From contig CM071573.1 of NCBI GenBank assembly GCA_036426205.1, forward strand, positions 41,374,106-41,438,105: 64,000 nucleotides of DNA, read 5' to 3'. The stretch's first letter is position 1. Every line of letters begins with the position of its first letter. The stretch comes from Ascaphus truei (taxonomy: Eukaryota > Chordata > Amphibia > Anura > Ascaphidae). The position numbers and the translations under genes were made by a program. Positions 23,241 to 35,397 of the stretch are shown piece by piece. Under the pieces are notes generated by a model that was not told where the DNA came from, ran no database searches, and saw only the letters and a list, made by a program, of their open reading frames with translations.

Positions 23241-24004
23241 ATAATTTTACAGCCGAGAGCTGGTTATCGCTGTGACCGCGCAGCGAACTTTCAATGAACC
23301 CCTGGGCTGTCACTCCTGATTTGTGTCACCATTTGGTCGTGTCCTTGAATAGTCCATAAATAAAGGAGATATCAGGGACGGCACGTTCACGGTGAATACC
23401 AAAAAGATGATAAACCACAGAGAACAAATGGTGTGTGTGCCAAGCACACGCGATGTAAGTGAAACTTCTCTGTGTTTTGTAAATGAAATCAAATGTAGGT
23501 ACTCATGCTCACTGCACAATTAAAGACAGTTTTGATTGTAATACATTTACTTTATTTGTGGCATGCCAGTTATACGCTACTTTTGAAGATCAATTGATTA
23601 TGTGTTGTTGATGTGGGTAGTAAAGTACAGGAATTGGTTGAGTGTAATATGGATTTGAATTATTAATGATGGGTGCAGGTGGTGTTAATGTGTAATTGCA
23701 ATATGTGAGTTAGGATATAGGTAGACCAGAGAATGCATATAATACAGTGTTTCAGTTTGCACATTTTTAGGACACAGGCTTTGCATATTAGGCGGCCATT
23801 GTAATTGTTGTAGTGATTAAGGCACAATGTTGTGTTGTCATGCGATGGTAGTAATGTGCTCTGATCTGTTTGTGACTGTTGCGAGTGGTTACTGAGCTGT
23901 GGGGGAGTTACATATTGATGGGAAGAGTTTTGACGTGATGAGGTTTCTTTGCGTGGCAAAGACGGTGCCTCCGTGTATGTAGGGCTGTGTGGTCGCATGC
24001 ACAC

Positions 24005-24482
24005 AGTGATTGTTGTATGTGCGCATGTGCATAGTAACAGCCGCGTCTGCACATGTGTGAAGTGAGGGGGACATGTGCGCATGTCCGTTGCTGTACATGC
24101 GCACAGTAGTGTTGAACGAACCCCTCTGCGCATGTGTAGAGTGCCACGACTCCGTGTCGGCACATGCGCTGATCAATGATGAATGGAGCTGTGAGCCATC
24201 TGCGCATGGTCAGAGAGCTGCGCCCATTAATGAGGAACGGACTCATCTGCGCATGTCAGCATCAAGAAAGAAGAACAGAGCCACCTGTGCATGCGCCCAT
24301 TAACGAGGAATGGACCCATCTATGCATCATGAACGGAGAATGGAGCCATCTGCGCATGCGCCGAGTTCGGTGCATGCGCCCATTTATGAGGAACGGACCC
24401 AGGTGCTGAGACAGCATATGACTGGTACGCATGCGCAGGCAGTGTTTGTTACTTGTGCAGGACAATTCTGCACATGCGCAGT
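24005..24482. repeat. Cluster of TGCGCATG motifs with repeated gaggaacggaccc units
   Basis: About a dozen copies of gcgcatg or catgcgc in under 500 bp, linked by diverged repeats such as cccattaatgaggaacgga and cccatttatgaggaacgga. The best site is tctgcgcatgcgccga at 24348-24363. The motif resembles the NRF1 site, and similar sites occur in the solo LTR at 20280-20330. Probably a decayed repeat-derived array. Confidence 0.6.
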
Positions 24483-25009
24483 CACTCGCTTCCGTTCCTA
24501 TTTTCGGTTTCTTTCCCTATGAGATTTTTCAGGATGCCACGGCCACCAAAGAAGTTTCAATTCAAAAGTGAACAAACAGGTTTATGTTCTCTACTGATAT
24601 CCCCTCCTTTCCGCCTTCTGCTTGGAGCGCTTCATAGAAACCTACTGGCATTTTGTATGTTTTTTGGAACTGTGTAAAGAAAGAACTTTCATGGAAAGAC
24701 CATGTCTTCCGGTCTATAGATTTGATGGGGCAAATTGGAGGAGCAAAAACTGTTCCAGATCTTGGAAATGAAACCTAGTTTAGTGTGTTTCTGATGATAT
24801 GTATATTACGTCATTTCTAAAAAGAAGTTTAGATTCATTGTAGAAAGTGATGTCTTTCAGGGGACCAACATTATAGTTTTTTATAGATCCAATTGTAGAG
24901 TACGGAGTTTTCTAAACCTCAAGTTTTTTCTTCAAGTGTGTAGAATTAAATGAAAATTATACTTTCATTGATTCATCGACTGATTTTATACCAGTTTTGC
25001 ATTCTCCTA

Positions 25010-25390
25010 ATCCTGGACCCAGCCATATACATAGCTGCTCTCACCTACGCTTCCCTGCCACTTCTTTCTCTGCTAATGGTATTAACCTACCTTAAAACTC
25101 ACATCGCAAAAGAAGCATCCCAATATCCTGGACTCATGACTACTATTCTATACTCAGTCACTACCAACAATTGTGGCCAAGCACTGCCATGCACAGCACT
25201 TATTCCCTCACCTGCTGTCTCTGTAAGTTCCCAACATACCACTTAGATTGTAAGCTCTCCAGGGCAGGGATTTCCTTTTCTGTTGTCTGACTTTGCTGCG
25301 CTCACTGTATTATTATAATTCCCTGGACTGTATTGTCTTTGTGAAGCACGGAGTACACTTTTGGCTCTATATAAATAAAGACATACATAT
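25010..25390 (+). mobile_element. LINE-type 3' end, 380 bp
   Basis: Reads taccttaaaactcacatcgc ... ggactcatgactactattct ... cttagattgtaagctctcca and gggcagggatttcc, then gctatataaataaagaca as a tail. A short frame (KTHIAKEASQYPGLM...) is a relic of the element's C-terminus or UTR. The same 3' end is seen inverted at 21478-21612. Confidence 0.6.
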
Positions 25391-25902
25391 ACAGTATGCA
25401 TAAAGATATGCAAAACTTTCACATGAGGTCATGAACGAAGCTAAATTTGCTCTTTATAAATGCCTTAAAAATGCGCAGCTAATTTCATAAGCAATTAGTC
25501 AAGCATCGAGTCAATGTGCATTGAAATTTTGTTTAATATACTCATTTTCTAAATGACCTATAAATCGATGGATTCGTTCAGTGCCGAGACTATGAATATG
25601 GCACACACCATGTCTCGCGTACTGTCCGGTGATATTTTGCGGAAATGTGCAAAATTTATACCATCAAAAGTGAAACCATCTGTTTTATAAAATATTGAAA
25701 TTGATATTTCCGTCCTTTACACTGGTGTTGTGTTACTACCAGACAAATATCATTTTATTTCCCACCTTTTAGTATTTACTTTTTAGAAGTTTATTACGTT
25801 ACGACATATAGGGGAAACATATGAGCATCTAGTCTACAGTATGTAGTTCAAGAACATTCAGTGGCAGCTCTGGCTTTGCTGTTTGTTTTCTTCACTTTCC
25901 AG

Positions 25903-25921
25903 GCCGAACGAGCCAATGTTG
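25903..25921 (+). other. Candidate frame-shifting microexon in the LIM4 intron
   Basis: A pyrimidine-rich tract (25875-25900) leads into ctttccag, and 19 nt later comes a consensus donor, ttg|gtaagt at 25922. Read after the 4237-4330 exon it gives AERANV plus one base. It would then shift exon 36996-37083 out of frame and reach a TAA at 40702-40704 in the third exon. If spliced it would be a poison exon that cuts LIM4. There is no evidence beyond the splice signals. Confidence 0.25.
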
Positions 25922-26264
25922 GTAAGTTAATGGAAATCTGTACAACAACCATCCATCAGCACAGAGTATTATTACTGCGGGAATGGAGGCGCTCACCGGC
26001 AAAACAATAATTAAACCAAGGTGTGTCTGGCAAGCATGGACACAAAAGAGGAGTTTTAACTCCTTTCTATCATTCTGTCTAAAGCAGTGTGTGGCAACCT
26101 TTCTTGCTGTACACGATCAGTGGTTCTCAAACCTTTCATCTGGGATGAACAACCGCACCTGGTCTTCAAAATAATACATTTGCAGGCTAATGTATGATCA
26201 TTGGTGAAATACTTGGCTGAGAGAGGAGGCTGTCGTGGTGCAAGGTAGAGGGGCTAAGATAGTC

Positions 26265-26436
26265 AAAAATAGATCACTACTGATCTAAATTACCGGCACA
26301 ACACTAAGTTAGGGAAAAAGATTACTTAATTGCAGTCAATATGCACACAGGTCCAACGTTTCAGTCCCCAGGGGGGACTTTCTTTTGCCCTAAGTTAGTG
26401 TTGTGCCAGTAATTTAGATCACTAGTGATATATTTT
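26265..26436. mobile_element. Foldback element aaaatagatcactactgatc
   Basis: Left arm agatcactactgatctaaat with taccggcacaacactaagtt is mirrored by aacttagggcaaaag-type sequence on the right, ending tagatcactagtgatatatt. Arms about 55-60 bp, loop about 55 bp. Directly followed by a TA microsatellite. Confidence 0.7.
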
Positions 26437-26452
26437 CGTATGTGTGTGTGTG

Positions 26453-26453
<1 letters not shown>

Positions 26454-26506
<53 letters not shown>
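26454..26506. repeat. (TA)n microsatellite
   Basis: Pure TA dinucleotides after a short (TG)n run. A second TA-rich block lies at 27065-27150. Confidence 0.95.
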
Positions 26507-26511
<5 letters not shown>

Positions 26512-27065
26512 GATTTTTGAGGCAAAAAGTGGCACCGTGTGCTCATTTGCATGTCATTTCCCAGAATCCCTTGCTGCAGTGGAAGTGCTGTATGCTTTGG
26601 GTGATAATGGTGAAAGGTGGGTTGCAGACCCTGCCTAAGACAATGGATGAGCATACGTTATATTTGCATATTTGCTTTCCTGTGGAGGGTTTTGTCACTT
26701 TTTTTACTCACCAACTTAACTCGTATTATGGTAATGCCTATCCATAGCCTCTTTGCATACCCAGTTTAATCAACCCCACACTGATGAGACCCATTAAGGT
26801 CGAAAACAGCTGGTTTTCTGGGTATGCACCTTTTAACCCTGGCTGTGCTCAAAGCTGTGACCATGCAGACAAGCTTAAGCCTATAGGGAACCATGTTATA
26901 TAAAAATGGTTTTTTGAGGCAAAAAGTGGCACTGTGTGCTCATTTGCATGTCATTTTCCCAGAATCCCTTGCTGCAGTGGAATGGGTATGCTGGTGATAT
27001 GGTGAAAGGTGGGGGTTGCAGACCTGCCTAAGACATGCAGATGAGCATACAGTTGTATTTGCATA
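26500..27065. repeat. Two direct copies of a 170-bp repeat next to TA tracts
   Basis: 26504-26672 and 26898-27066 both read ttgaggcaaaaagtggcac, gtgctcatttgcatgtcatt, cagaatcccttgctgcagtg, then gtggttgcagac-type sequence and 'gatgagcatac' before 'atttgcatat'. They are about 394 bp apart. A diverged piece (ctgactgcagtggaagcatt) is at 7664-7683, so it is a dispersed repeat, and its 3' end grows into TA tracts. Confidence 0.7.
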
Positions 27066-28175
27066 TATATATATTAGATATATATATATATCTATATATA
27101 TATGATATATATATATATATAGTACTATATATATATATATATATATAATGTATGTATGCATGCGTGTATATGTATATACACACACTGTTTTTCTTTCCCT
27201 TTGTCCACTCAAATGTTTTTAGCAATAGTGTCACTGTCACACTTCAAATATGTCAACTTGGAAGAAAGAAATAGATTGTGGGGCGAAAGGGGAAAGAATG
27301 AGGGTGCAGTGCAATATTTTAGATGAGAAACCATGAAATGGTGATAGTGAATGCAGCATCATTGTCAGATGAAGTGGGATGTGTGTTACTATCACGGCAA
27401 AAGGTAGTGTGGACTTTGTAAGTCCCATTAGCTGTGTAGTCGTGCAGGCCGAGGGTGACATGTCTTAAAACAATGGTGTAACCTTTCACCAACACTGCTC
27501 ATGCTGCAGTCAAACCGTGGATACATAGGGGGTTATTCATTAAAGGGGACAGAGCCAAGCTGGCAATACCGTACAAAAACTCCATTTGACTTGAATAGAA
27601 ATGTTCTTAGATTCTGTAGATTTGGTTTCATTTCAGTTTTGTCTTGTGTTATACTCACCATCATATCGTTACAGTAATAAATAATAATCAATTTAAAATA
27701 TCGTTTTTAAAGGCACAAAGTGAATTCTGGAGATTAAGCCATATAGTTCAGCATCTTAAAATAACCAGGTATCTAAAATACAACAAAAACATGAAACATT
27801 GTCCATATTCACTCAGAAGAAACGAAATCCATTAAAGTCCCACAAGGCATAATTTGGGATATGGAGGAGGTGGTGAACACACATATGAAATGTAAGGGAG
27901 CGCTGTAGTATTCTTCATCTTCATAATTTGGGATATAATTACACTGTATCTGTTGGTTTACTGATATTGTGACCGACATATGTAGTTGAAAACACCTTGA
28001 TTGAAAACACTATTTTATTTCGATCACAAAAGCAATATATCGCCTCTTATTCCTGTGTTTTGTATGGATTTCTGAGCAACTTCCTTGTAGCTACGTTTTT
28101 TAATATTTTTTTTATAACGGACATATGCACAATGCATGTTTTACTTTTTGGCATATCTATTCTGCATCTCATTTA

Positions 28176-28689
28176 GGGCCTCATGCAGAGAGCAGCGCTA
28201 TTTACAATCTCTCCATTTTCCGGCAAAAAACAGCTGAAAATGGCGAGGTAGGAAAAAAGCGCCATTTTTTTTTTNNNNNNNNNNNNNNNNNNNNNNNNNN
28301 NNNNNNNNNNNNNNTTTTTTTTTTCTATTTGAAAATCTCGCCGCGCGGCTGGCGAGAAACTACATCTCGCCAGTCTGAAAAATATCCAAATTCAGAAAGG
28401 CGCGCTCGCCATCTAGCGGCTGTTTTTGGCGCGATTTTCTTCAATTTTCTCCGCCAACTAAAGTTGGCAAGAAGCAGGAGCTCGACGGCTATAGGGGAAA
28501 AAAAAAATGCGCGATTTTTTTCCCTCCCTTTCAGCTGCGCGCATCTCCTCATTTACAATTCTCCACATGCAGTAATGCTAAAAATAGCTGATTTCGCCCA
28601 TTTCTGCATATGGAGAATAAAACTCTCCATTAAAGCTACTTTTTCTTAAACTCTCCAATTTATTCTAGCGCTGCTCTCTGCATAGGCCC
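28176..28689 (+). mobile_element. Harbinger-like MITE, GGGCCTCATGCAG family, copy 2 (with gap)
   Basis: Ends gggcctcatgcagagagcag and gctgctctctgcataggccc. Internal landmarks ctcgccgcgcggctggcgag and cgccatctagcggctg are as in copy 1. A 40-N gap at 28275-28314 falls in the poly-T run. Flanks TTA and CTA do not match exactly. Confidence 0.8.
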
Positions 28690-29383
28690 CTAAGTCACTG
28701 TTATAAGCCTCTGATGAAACCATATGGAACTACTGCTTTTCAGTTTTGTAATACACTCCTTAGGGTGCATTATAGAATTGTATATATTGTTTAGACAGCA
28801 TCACGTGAACATGCATCAATATCCTTTGAAGCACAATGAACACATATCCATTAACCAATTCAAGATCCCTTAATGCTTTCAAGATGTAGGTATTGTAACA
28901 TTCCAACCTGTGCATTAGAGGGTATTAATGCTATTGTATGTGCAGAGAGGTATTCCGGGTGTTGTCACAATCCTTTAATACTCTGGGATTTGTTGTTGGT
29001 TACTTAATTTCATGTATAAAGTGCGTAAGGCATCATAAGCCATGCTTGTATCAAATATGCTTTAAATCTTTTGTTTGCTGGGAAACTAATACATTAAAAT
29101 TGTAAAGCGTTACAGCTAAATCAGAAATCAAATGTTACAATAAAAAATACAGGAAGGTCCCAATTCATGGTCAGCAGTAACTATGCTGGGCAGATTGAAC
29201 CTTTAACAAAGAGGTGTGCAAAGTTCCCTACAAATGATCCAAACTGTATACATTGATCAACTCCAGGCGTCATCATGGAAATGATGCAAAACATTTGTGG
29301 TCTCTGATAATTAGCATCCTTGCATGGAGATTCTCCTGTAATAAAACATGCTAAAAAGAAATGGTTTTAACTTTCGATCACTA

Positions 29384-29866
29384 GGGACCTCATGCAGAGA
29401 GCAGCGCTATTTACAATCTCGCCATTTTCCGGCGAAAATTGCGCAACAAACAGCTGAAAATGGCGAGGTAGGAAAAAAGCGCCATTTTTTTTTTCTATTT
29501 GAAAATCTCGCCGCGCGGCTGGCGAGAAACTACATCTCGCCAGTCTGAAAAATATCCAAATTCAGAAAGGCGCGCTCGCCATCTAGCGGCTGTTTTTGGC
29601 GCGATTTTCTTCAATTTTCTCCGCCAACTAAAGTTGGCAAGAAGCGGAGCCTCGACGGCTATAGGGGAAAAAAAAAATATGCGGAGATTTTTATCCTCCA
29701 ACTTCAGCTGCTGTTTTTTTTCGAATCTCCTATTACAATTCTCACATGCAGGTAATGCAAAAAATAGCATGATTCGCCCTTTTGCATATGGAGATAAAAC
29801 TCTCCATTAAAGTACTTTTTTCTTAAACTCTCCAATTTATTCTAGCGCTGCTCTCTGCATAGGCCC
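29384..29866 (+). mobile_element. Harbinger-like MITE, GGGCCTCATGCAG family, copy 3
   Basis: Almost identical to copy 2 over long stretches, 700 bp away in the same orientation, with CTA at 29381-29383 and 29867-29869. Where copy 2 has its gap, copy 3 shows a plain T run, so it could be used to fill that gap by analogy. Several single-base deletions in its 3' part (29680-29800). Confidence 0.82.
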
Positions 29867-29887
29867 CTAGGTCTGGTTGCTTAGGGG

Positions 29888-30070
29888 CAGGGGGGCTCAA
29901 CTCCAGTTCTTAGTCCCCCACCCGCCATCACCCAAACAGGTCAGGTTTTCAGGATGATCTTGCTTAGCACAGGTGGCTCAATCAGCCCTGCTTCGCACAA
30001 GGTGCTAAGCAAATTGAGGCCCGTGCTGTGAAGCTTGGAATCTGAAAACCTGACCTGTTGGGGGGTGGGG
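29888..30070. mobile_element. Palindromic hAT MITE, copy f
   Basis: caggggggctcaactccagt, aggtcaggttttcaggat and tgaaaacctgacctgttggg are the family arms. The middle (ttgcttagcacaggtggctc) has several deletions, and the right end runs into a G tract. Confidence 0.7.
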
Positions 30071-31041
30071 GGGAAGGCGTTTCGCATTCGTCGTCGGAGA
30101 GGAAAAAACGCTGAAGTTGGGCGAATCCGAGTTCCAAGAGCAAGGCGCCCGAGAAAAGCTCAGCGCCTGATATTGTTCTCGAGGGCAGGAAGCCCAGGCA
30201 AGAAATAAAAGCAGCACTTTCTGAGAGCCAAGCTGTTTCACAGCTTTAACGACCTCAGTGATTGTGTGTGTTTATTCAAAGCTCCCTCCCAACAGGGGAA
30301 AGGGGAAAAACAAGTTAGAACTTCATCAATGTACTTTTGGCCCTGACTTTTTTCAACCCTTTCGGCCGCTATGCAATGTGCCTGGCAGCGAAAGTGTTAA
30401 AGGTGTAGTTTCCGATAGCTGATCGATAGAAGTTTGCTTGTGTTAGTAGGAATTGACTTTTTCCCCCTAATTACAAACTTTGTTTGGAAATTTCTTACGT
30501 TCTTAATTTGCAGAAATATCAATGTTGAAATGCTGACTGGGGAGGAAGGGGGGGAGTTCTTCACGTCCCAAATATTCTACTGTAATACTCTGCATGTTGC
30601 TGCTAAACACTTAAAACTACAGAAGGAAAGGATCCAGCCTTTCCTGGTGGGTGGGGGTGTTAGAGGGAACCATGAGTGGGCACCGTCATTCTTTTAGACA
30701 GGGTAAAAGCCGTATCTAGAAGTGTAGAGATTGTCACTATCATTATACAGTGCAGTATTGTTAACATTTTGAACAAGTAACGTCCCCTGAAATGTGAAAC
30801 AGCATTTGGGAATGTGAGTCAGCATGTAGCTTGGTTGAGTGCTTCTACACTACACGTTTCCAAGTTAGTCTATCTATCATCTATCTCAATGTTTAGCAAA
30901 GTGCATTCACAGTGCGAACCCTGCTCCTGTGTGGATTTAACCCCAGCTCGGTCAGTAAAGGTATTACGCAGGTGCAGCAAATCCAGATCAAGCTTATGTT
31001 TGATTTATGTTAGGTTTGCTCAGTATGATGGCCATAGTTCA

Positions 31042-31184
31042 CAGGGTGGCCAACGTCCAGTCCTCCAGGGCCACCAACAGGTCAGGTTGAATGAGCCACT
31101 GATTGAGCCATCTGTGCTGAAGCAGAGAGATCCTGAAAACCTGACCTGTTGGTGGCCCTTGAGGACTGGAGTTGGCCATCCCTG
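31042..31184. mobile_element. Palindromic hAT MITE, copy g (internal deletion)
   Basis: cagggtggccaacgtccagt to actggagttggccatccctg. The left inner arm is lost: aacaggtcaggttgaatgag joins directly to ccactgattgagccatctgt. Confidence 0.8.
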
Positions 31185-33217
31185 TCATAATGTGTTTAGT
31201 GTGAAATATACATCAGTGCAGAGATAATGGATTTTACTATATGTATCAAAGCAAAAGTGGTGCAATTATGGTGCAAAATGTTTCTCCAGATGTATCTAAG
31301 AACTCGTCTACCCCCCAGAACTGCACCACATTTAACTTGACACAATCTCCAATGAAGGATTCTGAATCTGATAACGTTTCTCCGTGATCCGAGGTCCATG
31401 TCATGGGAACCCATTGCCGTTTTTGGGGAGGTTTGTCAATAAGCGCATTAAAGCAACGTCCACTTTATGAGGGGTGGTGAAGCTCTAATGAGAAGTGGTC
31501 GAGAGCCTATAAATGTGTCACCTACACAGTACAGATCCTTCCTATTAAACCCCGGCAAAAAGTGCAATGATTTCCCATCCCCCAGAGTTACTGGAAGCTT
31601 GCTACATTTGCACTACAGTATGCAGGCGAATGTTAAACAACGAAACAGGCAATTATAAAGAATATGCATTAAAATACAGAAAGGGCCAGGGGCTAAATTG
31701 CTGAATTGGCACAAAATCCTATGACAAAATAAATAAATATTGACATAGGACACTGTTAATTAAATGTAAAATATCCATAGACATCACACTGAAGAATGGA
31801 TGAATTAAAATCCCAAATCCTAGTCCCCAGAGGGATGGTATCACTTTTTTTTAAATCATTTTGCAAAGTGCTTTATCCCAAAGCTTTTATCCTTCAAAGT
31901 TATTTAATTAGCACCGGTCACAGGAAGCCGGATGGCTGAAGTGTTTGGTGTCGGGATTAAAAGGCCGACATTTCTAGTTTTTTGGTCCGCATCTGGCAAA
32001 TTCAGTAGCAGAGATTACCTACCTGTATTGTTGGAGACTTTAGCCTGGCAAACAAATATGGTGCTAGGGATTAGAAAAGCATTACCTGTAGTATAGAGAG
32101 TAACCTTCCCGTATTCTTTAACTTTCTGCTGCATTCCCCTTTAACAATGAAGGGATTCAAAGATGGCTTCAGCTACATGGCTTTGACTTTTGACTCTTGT
32201 GCTGGTGTTTATACTTATTCAACATCTGTTTTGTAGGTAGAGTACCCACATTCTTAGTGCTTTCTACAGACTCCTAAAGGTGCAACCCCACCTAGGAGTG
32301 AAATTAACCAGTGGCATGAATAAGAGGTTACACCTGGGTGATTGACTCCCTCTTACACAAACTAGACACCTACAAGTATTTTGAAATACTTGTTTTAGGT
32401 TCGTTTGTAAACATGATAAGCGGAGACACAGGAGGAGGGGGGGGGGGGGATTTGATTAACTTAACACTTCCATTCTATTCCAGCTTGAACATACTTCTTA
32501 TTTAAAGCGGTGGCATCACTTTATTAGACTTCTGTGCAACAGGAAAATGAGTGGAATATTGACATTTCACATCCCTATGAAAAAGTTTACCCCCACTCTG
32601 CAGTGCTGTCACCTTGGCAGCAAAGGGTGTTCCATCTGCTGTGCTCTTTCCCTTATTCTAGTCCCGGAGGTACACTGACATGAGGTGTGGATGTGATGAA
32701 GAGAGCAGTGGATTTGATTTTTAACAAACATCATAAAAGATGGCAGTGCCTCAGCGTGTAAAACGGATTTGGCCCCAGGGGCGAGTCCTGGAACGGAAGG
32801 AGATGTATACTTATTGTGCTAATTGCTAACATATTGTGCTGGTTCCTGCGCTGGTTTTGAAGAGGAATGTTTCAAATGGCCACATGACCAGCTGTCTATT
32901 AATCATCTGATATTGCTACAGGTTGTAATACCTTTTTAATGGACCAATATGAGAGTTATTAAATAATGGACTAAATCTATGAAGCCACTTCCCGTGTTGG
33001 AGAAGATTTCAGTCCCCTCTATTTGCATACAGGTGAACTCTTGTCCAAGACTGGGAAGTGACTTGACAGCACATGGACTATGGGCATTAGTTGTACATAA
33101 GCTTTATAGACCGTACAAGTTTCTACTTCTTCATCAAATACAGCGAGGTAGCCAGAGGGGGCTATTTTGTTACAGTCTTCCAATTTTAAAATGTTGTATC
33201 TTTCCCAAAACAGTCAC

Positions 33218-34426
33218 TGTGACGGCAAGCGGGGATTGCTAGGGTATGAGTTTCAAGGGGGGGTTTGCGGAGAAAGTGTTGTCAGAATGTGCCAAGGTAG
33301 TTGGGGTCCGACGTTGTCGGTTCCCCTAAAAATGTACCCAGGAATCAGGTCTGATTCCTGGATACATGTAGGTAGATTGTCCTGGCAATATCTCCCCTTG
33401 AAAACGCTTGCACGAGTCGCCACTAGGGTTCCCTGCTTCAGCACAGTCAGAAATGTAAAATGAGGTACAGGGAGATGAAAAGTATTCCTGTAGCTGCGGG
33501 ATCCCTAGGTAATATAGGGGTACCCCCGTTAGTGCCAGGTAGCCCAGAACCAGTAATGGGTTGATGGGGATCCCCAGCCGTAGATAAGGTTGTAGGGGGG
33601 CTCTCAGAGTCCAGCTAAGTCCTATAGATAGAGTGTGGGGAATATAGGCGGATAGGAATAAAAGTGCACTTTCTGTTCCCCATACCCAGGGTTTAGGGAT
33701 GTATTAAAGGTTTATTGTTTGAGTGCATGTAATGTAATGAAGTGTAGTGTTATGCACTATAAGTTAGTGGGCTTTCAGAACCAATGTCCCAGAGACTGCA
33801 AGGGCTACCAAGTTAGGTGCTAGTAAGTCAGGGAGACATCAGAGTTCAAAGCAGCCAGAGGATGCCAGAGGTGTGAGAAGCAAATGGGCAGCAGGAAAAA
33901 AGGCTTAGCACCCAAGTCCGGTCTTCCAGTTGTTCTGTCAGACTTGGGGGAGCCTGTCACCGCGGGTGGCATTGAGGGAACCAGGGACAGAAGTGTCAAG
34001 TTGCACATGCCCCTTGGTTCATTCAGATTTCCAGCTAACCCTGTTTTTTCTACTGGCTGGTCTCTGATTGGCTGCAGAAAAATTTCTCACGCTTCTAATG
34101 GGGCTGTAGTATTTTGTGAATGGAGTCAGAAATAGTATAAGAATCCATGCACCCATTAGATTTGAGTCTCTAGTCTCCAGCAAGAAAGAGGACATTTCAG
34201 GCTAAGTCCTGGTCAGGGGAAAATCCTTACTAAAGATTTCCCTGCACCTAGGATAGTCTAGTTTTTTACCACAGTTCCCAAGATAGTGTGTCTTTTTGCC
34301 TGTATTTTGTGTTCCACTGTGTGTATGCCTTTTCATGCGAATAAATCTACAATTTATTTCACTTACTTGTTTTGCTCAATGAATGATCCTGGTAAAAAGG
34401 TGTAAACTGTTTGGTCTCCCGTGACA
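33218..34426 (+). mobile_element. Probable solo LTR, 1209 bp
   Basis: Ends TGTGACGGC and CCCGTGACA. Flanks gtcac (33213-33217) and gtcgc (34427-34431) match at 4 of 5, the size expected for LTR elements. A polyadenylation signal, gcgaataaatc, lies at about 34338, 88 bp from the 3' end, which fits an R-U5 boundary and a + orientation. No coding sequence of the retroelement is present. Confidence 0.6.
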
Positions 34427-34990
34427 GTCGCCCCTTATGAAACCGGCAAAGGGGTTAACGCGATGGAGATCAATACCCAATAACTTCTTGCCAGGCAGGG
34501 CGGCTGTGCATTACATTGCGTTTCCGACCCTAACGTGCAGATTTCTGTGCAATAATGGCATACAACAGCAGGAATCAGAAAGATGGAAAACTGCATGTGT
34601 GTGTATTTCCAGCACACACACGGCTCTTTCTTTGCCCTTTCAGTGGCACGAGAATGTTGCTTTACTTTTTCTGCTCCAAATAGCAATTAAGCTTTCTTAT
34701 GTCTTAGTGCCAACAAGCAAATCCCACCTACTGCTTCATCCATCAGGGGAGTGCGGGTACAAAGTCAGCGGGTATTGCCAGGGGCACTGATTATAAAGCT
34801 AAGCGAGATGCAGAAAAAGAATGAGAATTTGTGGTGGAACTTTGAAAGGTGCATTCACTCTTACAGACATGATATAAATCACTTTTTTATTATTTTTGTT
34901 CCATATTTCTAAACCAGTGGGGTTTACTTTTTAAAGTCTCCTAAATGCAAAATTGGGATTAATACTGATACCAAAATTATCAAGGAAAAA

Positions 34991-35397
34991 TATTATTTTT
35001 TCTTATTTAGCGCTGAAATTGTATGCAGCGCTGTACATAAAGCACAATGGGCCCTTATCCCTTAGAGCGGTGTTTTGAACAACCTACCCCTAGATCCTTT
35101 GTGATCGCTAATAGTGGGTTTCAGAAATTAAATATCGTCAGAGTTCTATTTTTTTCTGGTTCCGTTTTAGGCAGTTCTAAAAATGTATTGTTTATTTTAT
35201 CACGGATCCCCTGGACCTTGTCCATGTTCCCCCAGGGTGTCCATGGACCACAGGTTAAGAACCCCTGCCATAGAGCTTACAATGTAATTTTCCTGCTTAG
35301 GGCACAGGGAGATAAAATTATTTGCCCCAGGTCACCAGAAGCTTAGTGTCATTGTTTCCAGAGTTAGTGCCTTAAGTCACCAAACCACTCATTCAGC
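34991..35397 (-). mobile_element. CORE-SINE, copy 4, split by a hAT element
   Basis: Pieces 34991-35068 (tatttagcgctgaaattgta, agcgctgtacataaagc) and 35269-35397 (tagagcttacaatgtaattt, ggcacagggagataaaat, ccccaggtcacc). They are joined through the repeated tagagc at the insertion site. Confidence 0.65.
35069..35268. mobile_element. hAT element inside a CORE-SINE
   Basis: Right end ccacaggttaagaacccctg is a typical hAT terminus; the left end ggtgttttgaacaacc is its diverged mirror. Target copies cttagagc (35061-35068) and catagagc (35269-35276) match at 7 of 8. 200 bp, non-coding. Confidence 0.65.

Noticed and set aside
23663..24246. Cys/His-rich minus-strand frames that look like zinc fingers
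   Set aside because: Spacing is irregular and the Cys/His come from repeated TGCGCATG motifs.
25950..26200. Second exon after the 19-nt candidate
   Set aside because: No acceptor-donor pair with an open frame that matches the gene's phases.
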